Below, piece by piece: positions 60,543 to 64,000 of a DNA stretch of 64,000 nt. The stretch's first letter is position 1. Each line of letters begins with the position of its first letter. Below the pieces are notes generated by a model. That model searched no databases, was not told the origin of the DNA, and saw only the letters and a list, made by a program, of their open reading frames with translations. The stretch spans positions 124,001 through 188,000 of the forward strand of contig JBKBLR010000001.1 in assembly GCA_046296195.1 (NCBI GenBank). The letters run 5' to 3'. Source of the stretch: Amphiplicatus sp046296195. Lineage in GTDB: Bacteria > Pseudomonadota > Alphaproteobacteria > Caulobacterales > Parvularculaceae. The translations under genes and the position numbers were made by a program.

Positions 60543-62369
60543 ATGATCGCCGCCCGGACAGAAGGCCCGCACGATCCGGGCCCGGACGAGTTCATCGTCC
60601 TGTGCGACGGCGGCGACGTCATCCGGTTTGTCAGCCGCGCCTTCGCCGACGCTTTCGGACGAGCTCCGGAGCAATGGCACGGCCAGACCTTCGCCCCTGG
60701 CGTCGACGCTGCGCCCGGCGCGACCGCCGCCTTCCGGACTAAAGGACCCGGCGGACACGCCATCGACTGGCGCCTCGACCGACTCCTGGGCGGGGAAAAG
60801 CTATACACGGGCAGATCTTCTTCGCCGCCGGCCGGCGGACGCGTCGATGGCGAACGCGCGCCGCAAGACGCGGCGCAGATGAAGTTCGTCGCCACGATCA
60901 GCCACGAAATGCGCACGCCGCTCAACGGCATTCTCGGCATGGCGACGCTTCTTCTTGATACGGATCTTTCCGCCAACCAGCGCGCCTATGTCGAGGCCGT
61001 CAAGCAATCCGGCGACGGCCTGTTGCGGCTGATCAACGACCTGCTCGACCTCTCCAAGCTCGACGCCGGCAAACTCGATCTCGAAAGAGCGCCATTCGAT
61101 CCCTATTCGCTCGTCCAAGGCGTCGCCGAGCTTCTCGCGCCGCGCGCCGCCGAGAAGGGCGTCGAGATCGGCTGCTTCGTCGATCCCTCGACGCCGCGCC
61201 GTCTGATCGGCGACGAGGCGCGCATTCGCCAGTCGCTCATCAATCTCGTCGGCAATGCGGTCAAATTCACGGATGTCGGCGGCGTCGCCATAGAGGCCGC
61301 GGCTGAGGCGGAGCCAGACGGCGTCAGGCTCACCTTCTCGGTTCGCGACACCGGCGTCGGCATCAATCTTGACCAGTTTCCCGCGCTCTTCGACGAATTC
61401 GCACAGGCCGACGCCGACGCGCAACGCCGATCAGAAGGCGCCGGCCTCGGCCTCGCCATCACCCGCCGCCTCGCCCGCGCGATGGGCGGCGACGTGACAG
61501 TGAAGAGCGCACCCGGCAAAGGCAGCGTCTTCACGCTTTCAATCCTCGTCGGCGCCGGCGGCGAATGGCCGGAAGTCCTCAGGATCGAGGCGCCGCCGGT
61601 CGTCATCGCGACAGGCTCGACCATCCTGTCGCGCATCACCCGGCTGCAGGCGCAGGCCCTCGGCGCCGCCATGATAAGGGTTGTCGAAGATCATAAGGAC
61701 GCCGCCTTCGCCTTGAAGGAATGGCCGGGCGCGCTTTTCCTGTGCGACTTCGACGTCGCGGAGGCGATCGACAGCGAAGCGGTCGGCCTCGCCAGCCGCG
61801 CCCTCGTCCTTGCGCCTGCGTCGGCGCGCGGGACCGTGGAAACGATGCGCCTCAAGGGATTTGAGGGCTACCTCATCAAGCCCGTGCGCCATGCGACGCT
61901 GATGCGCGAAGTCGCACGCGGGCAGCGGCGGCCGGAGCCGCCGAAGGAGCGCCGCCCGAAGCCGCGGGCCGTCGACCGTTCCCTGAAAATCCTTCTCGCC
62001 GAAGACAACCAGATCAACGCCGTCCTCGCGACGACGCTGCTGCGGCGCGCAGGACACAAGGTCGATGTCGCCGTCAACGGAATCGAGGCCGTCGCGGCGG
62101 CGACCGGCGGCGGCTATGACCTCATCTTCATGGACATGCACATGCCCGAGATGGACGGCCTCGAAGCGAGTCGGCGCATCCGCGCGCTCGGAACGGCCGC
62201 CGCGCAGGCCCCGATCGTCGCCCTGACCGCCAACGCCATGGCCGCAGACCGCCAGAAATGCCTCGCCGCCGGAATGAATGATTTCCTTTCCAAACCCTTT
62301 GAGCCCGAGGATCTGAACGCGATGCTGCTCAAATGGGGCCCGCGCGGCGCGCTCGTCGAAGCCTCGTAG
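60543..62369 (+). CDS. Hybrid histidine kinase with pseudo-receiver and receiver domains (ShkA-like layout)
   Basis: A soluble 608-residue kinase. A short PAS-like region (about 12-85) precedes DHp with His121 (FVATISHEMRTPLNG), the CA domain (NLVGNAVKFTD at about 234, DTGVGI, EGAGLGLAITRRL), a degenerate receiver (about 352-460) that keeps Lys446 (YLIKP) but has no acidic pair (PPVVIATGST), and a canonical receiver (481-600; Glu487-Asp488, Asp531, Lys584). This DHp-CA-REC1-REC2 order matches Caulobacter ShkA, where the pseudo-receiver binds c-di-GMP. The match is architectural, not proof of orthology. Confidence 0.88.
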   Translation: MIAARTEGPHDPGPDEFIVLCDGGDVIRFVSRAFADAFGRAPEQWHGQTFAPGVDAAPGATAAFRTKGPGGHAIDWRLDRLLGGEKLYTGRSSSPPAGGRVDGERAPQDAAQMKFVATISHEMRTPLNGILGMATLLLDTDLSANQRAYVEAVKQSGDGLLRLINDLLDLSKLDAGKLDLERAPFDPYSLVQGVAELLAPRAAEKGVEIGCFVDPSTPRRLIGDEARIRQSLINLVGNAVKFTDVGGVAIEAAAEAEPDGVRLTFSVRDTGVGINLDQFPALFDEFAQADADAQRRSEGAGLGLAITRRLARAMGGDVTVKSAPGKGSVFTLSILVGAGGEWPEVLRIEAPPVVIATGSTILSRITRLQAQALGAAMIRVVEDHKDAAFALKEWPGALFLCDFDVAEAIDSEAVGLASRALVLAPASARGTVETMRLKGFEGYLIKPVRHATLMREVARGQRRPEPPKERRPKPRAVDRSLKILLAEDNQINAVLATTLLRRAGHKVDVAVNGIEAVAAATGGGYDLIFMDMHMPEMDGLEASRRIRALGTAAAQAPIVALTANAMAADRQKCLAAGMNDFLSKPFEPEDLNAMLLKWGPRGALVEAS

Positions 62370-62449
62370 CGCTCGGGGCCTTCTTCTCGCCGCGAACTTC
62401 CCTAGACTGCGTCGTTATCCCGGCCCCCGCCGCCCTCGCTGAAAGCCTC

Positions 62450-64000
62450 ATGACCGCAGCCGCCCGCGCGAATAAAACGACCTGGCGCGACATTCTCCGC
62501 GCCCTCCGGCGGCGCAAGTCGCTGGCGATGCTTGTGCTCGGATTCGCCGCGGGCCTTCCTTACGTTCTCATCACCGGCACGCTGAACGCCTGGTTCACCA
62601 ATGACGGGATCGACGTGAAGACGATCGGCGTCTTTTCGTGGATCATCATCATCTACGGCTTCAAGTTCCTGTGGTCGCCGGCGATCGACCGCGCGCCCGC
62701 CCCGCCGCTGTTCGGGATGGGACAACGGCGCGCCGGCATTTTGATCCTGCAGGCGGCGATCGTCGCTGCGCTCGGCGTCATCTCGACCGTCTCGCCGCAT
62801 GAGGCTATCGGCGTCATCGCGATCGCCGCCGTCATCTGCACCTTCGCCTCCGCCTCTCAGGACATCCTGATCGACGCCTGGAGAATTGAGGTCGCCGACG
62901 CGGAAACGCCCGTCGATCTTCTCTCGTCGGTCTATCAGGTCGGCTACCGCCTCGCCGCCATTCTTGGCGGAGCCGGCGCGCTCATCATGGCGGCGCGCAT
63001 CGGGTGGAACACGACCTTTGTCGCGCTCGCCGCCCTGATGACCCTCGGAATCGCCGGGGTTTTCATCGCGCTTGACGGTCCGCCGCGGCGCAAGGCGATC
63101 GAGGTCGACGTGGCCGCCCCGGCGACGCGTCGGCGCAATCTGGCCGTGACGCCGGTGATGATCTTCTGGGCGGGCTCCTTCGCCGCAATCTTCAGTTTCA
63201 TGGCCTATGCGCTAGAGCATCCGGACAAGGCGAACGCCGGCGCCTTCACGCGCGAGACCGGGCCGCTCATCATTCTCGCCTCGATCATCGCGCCCGTCAT
63301 CATTGCCGCCTGGCTTCTGCGCCATTGGGAAAAGCCGCGCCCGCCGGCCGAAGATCGTCCGTGGCCGGCGCAAAAGGCGTTCGACGCCGTCTTCGCTTCG
63401 GTGATGGAACCGCTCGTCGATATTCTAAAACGGCTCGGGGCCGGCGCGATCCTCGTGCTCGCCCTCATTCTCTCCTATCGGTTTGCCGACCTCGTCTGGG
63501 GCGCCTTCGCCTTCCCCTTCTATCTCGGCGACCAGCACGGCGCGCTAAACCACACCAATGACGAGGTGGCGATCGCGTCGAAGGTGTTCGGCGCGCTGAT
63601 GACCTTCTTAGGCATCACCATCGGCGCGGCCGCGATCATGCGGTTCGGGCGCATGCCCTGCCTTTTTCTAGGCGCCGTCCTCGCAGCGGCGACCAATCTC
63701 CTCTTCGCCGATCTCGCGCTCGGCGGCGCCGGGACCGACGCCTTCATGCGGACCTTCGGCCTTTACGGGATCTTCCCGGCTCTGCAGCCGCTCGCCGACG
63801 CATTGACCCTGCAAGTATCGATCGACGAGCGTCTCAGCCGTTTGATGATTGTCATCGGCGCGGAGAACCTCGCCGTCGGCTTCGCCAGCGCAGCGATCGT
63901 CGCCTATCTCTCCTCGATCGTGAATCCGCGCTACGCGGCCGTGCAGTATGCTCTGTTCGCGTCGCTGACGATGCTTATCGGGTCGCTCGGCCGAGGCGCT
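62450..64000 (+). CDS. AmpG-type MFS permease (3-prime end outside window)
   Basis: A membrane carrier with 517 residues visible and the frame open at the window end. After a basic start (ILRALRRRKS) come LAMLVLGFAAGLPYVLITGT and LNAWFTNDGIDVKTIGVFSW, FKFLWSPAIDRAP, and SASQDILIDAWRIEVADAE, the AmpG signature. AmpG imports anhydro-muropeptides from the periplasm for cell-wall recycling and thereby affects AmpC induction. About 12 spans are visible; a hydrophilic insertion (about 250-330) separates the halves. Starts 80 bp after the hybrid kinase. Confidence 0.85.
   Translation, partial: MTAAARANKTTWRDILRALRRRKSLAMLVLGFAAGLPYVLITGTLNAWFTNDGIDVKTIGVFSWIIIIYGFKFLWSPAIDRAPAPPLFGMGQRRAGILILQAAIVAALGVISTVSPHEAIGVIAIAAVICTFASASQDILIDAWRIEVADAETPVDLLSSVYQVGYRLAAILGGAGALIMAARIGWNTTFVALAALMTLGIAGVFIALDGPPRRKAIEVDVAAPATRRRNLAVTPVMIFWAGSFAAIFSFMAYALEHPDKANAGAFTRETGPLIILASIIAPVIIAAWLLRHWEKPRPPAEDRPWPAQKAFDAVFASVMEPLVDILKRLGAGAILVLALILSYRFADLVWGAFAFPFYLGDQHGALNHTNDEVAIASKVFGALMTFLGITIGAAAIMRFGRMPCLFLGAVLAAATNLLFADLALGGAGTDAFMRTFGLYGIFPALQPLADALTLQVSIDERLSRLMIVIGAENLAVGFASAAIVAYLSSIVNPRYAAVQYALFASLTMLIGSLGRGA

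Overview
The window is about 64 kb of very GC-rich chromosome, densely packed with genes on both strands and free of recognisable insertion sequences, prophage genes, CRISPR arrays, rRNA or tRNA genes. Several genes point to an alphaproteobacterium: a GcrA cell-cycle regulator, a class I lysyl-tRNA synthetase, a short-chain acyl-CoA regulator divergent from isocitrate lyase, and two UrcA-family small secreted proteins, a family best known from Caulobacter-like and sphingomonad-like bacteria. A Caulobacterales or Parvularculales relative fits, but genus cannot be decided from this sequence. The content is mainly core and housekeeping, with small accessory islets.

Layout. 1-4.6 kb: end of a Sel1-like gene, an outer-membrane beta-barrel, isocitrate lyase and its divergent regulator. 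4.6-8.1 kb: a DUF885 lipoprotein peptidase and a glycosyltransferase/FkbM-methyltransferase pair. 8.1-11.5 kb: PPK2, Hsp33 and an ABC-2 permease in one operon, divergent from gcrA. 11.5-17.5 kb: a leftward run of rimO, a second DUF885 peptidase, phoR, phoU and phoB. 17.5-24.4 kb: PQQ-type sugar dehydrogenase, DUF4349 lipoprotein, PhyH oxygenase, cysS and folE. 24.4-28 kb: a leftward operon of a TPR-like protein, DUF952, pyrD, an atypical SDR and a DsbA-fold isomerase. 28-37 kb: SLC13 transporter, UrcA, TerB, lysyl-tRNA synthetase, a NatAB-like ABC exporter, a CHCC zinc finger, a YadG-like ATPase and an acyltransferase. 37-41 kb: an ArsR / beta-carbonic anhydrase / SulP operon behind a perfect inverted repeat, then rph. 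41-53 kb: hrcA-grpE and, further on, dnaK-dnaJ, separated by envelope and small-molecule genes. 53-57 kb: a polyprenyl-type glycosyltransferase, a methyltransferase and a large membrane protein. 57-64 kb: a TIR-like/FGE-like membrane protein, a ComM-type AAA protein, a hybrid histidine kinase and the start of an AmpG-type permease.

Functional themes are carbon-limited growth and its control (glyoxylate shunt, PQQ dehydrogenase), inorganic anion and CO2/bicarbonate handling (ArsR-CA-SulP), phosphate signalling (PhoRUB without Pst genes here, PPK2), protein quality control (HrcA, GrpE, DnaK, DnaJ, Hsp33) and envelope glycan assembly (several glycosyltransferases, an O-antigen ligase-like protein, AmpG).

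The items most worth follow-up are: the TIR-like/TM/reduced-FGE fusion protein; the hybrid kinase with an internal pseudo-receiver; the ArsR-controlled carbonic anhydrase/SulP operon; a BlaI-type operator upstream of an UrcA gene; a long hairpin in the gcrA leader; an SDR lacking the catalytic Ser and Tyr; and a small membrane protein translationally coupled to dnaJ. None of these proves a new system; they are sequence-level leads. All family assignments come from motif recognition by eye, without database searches.
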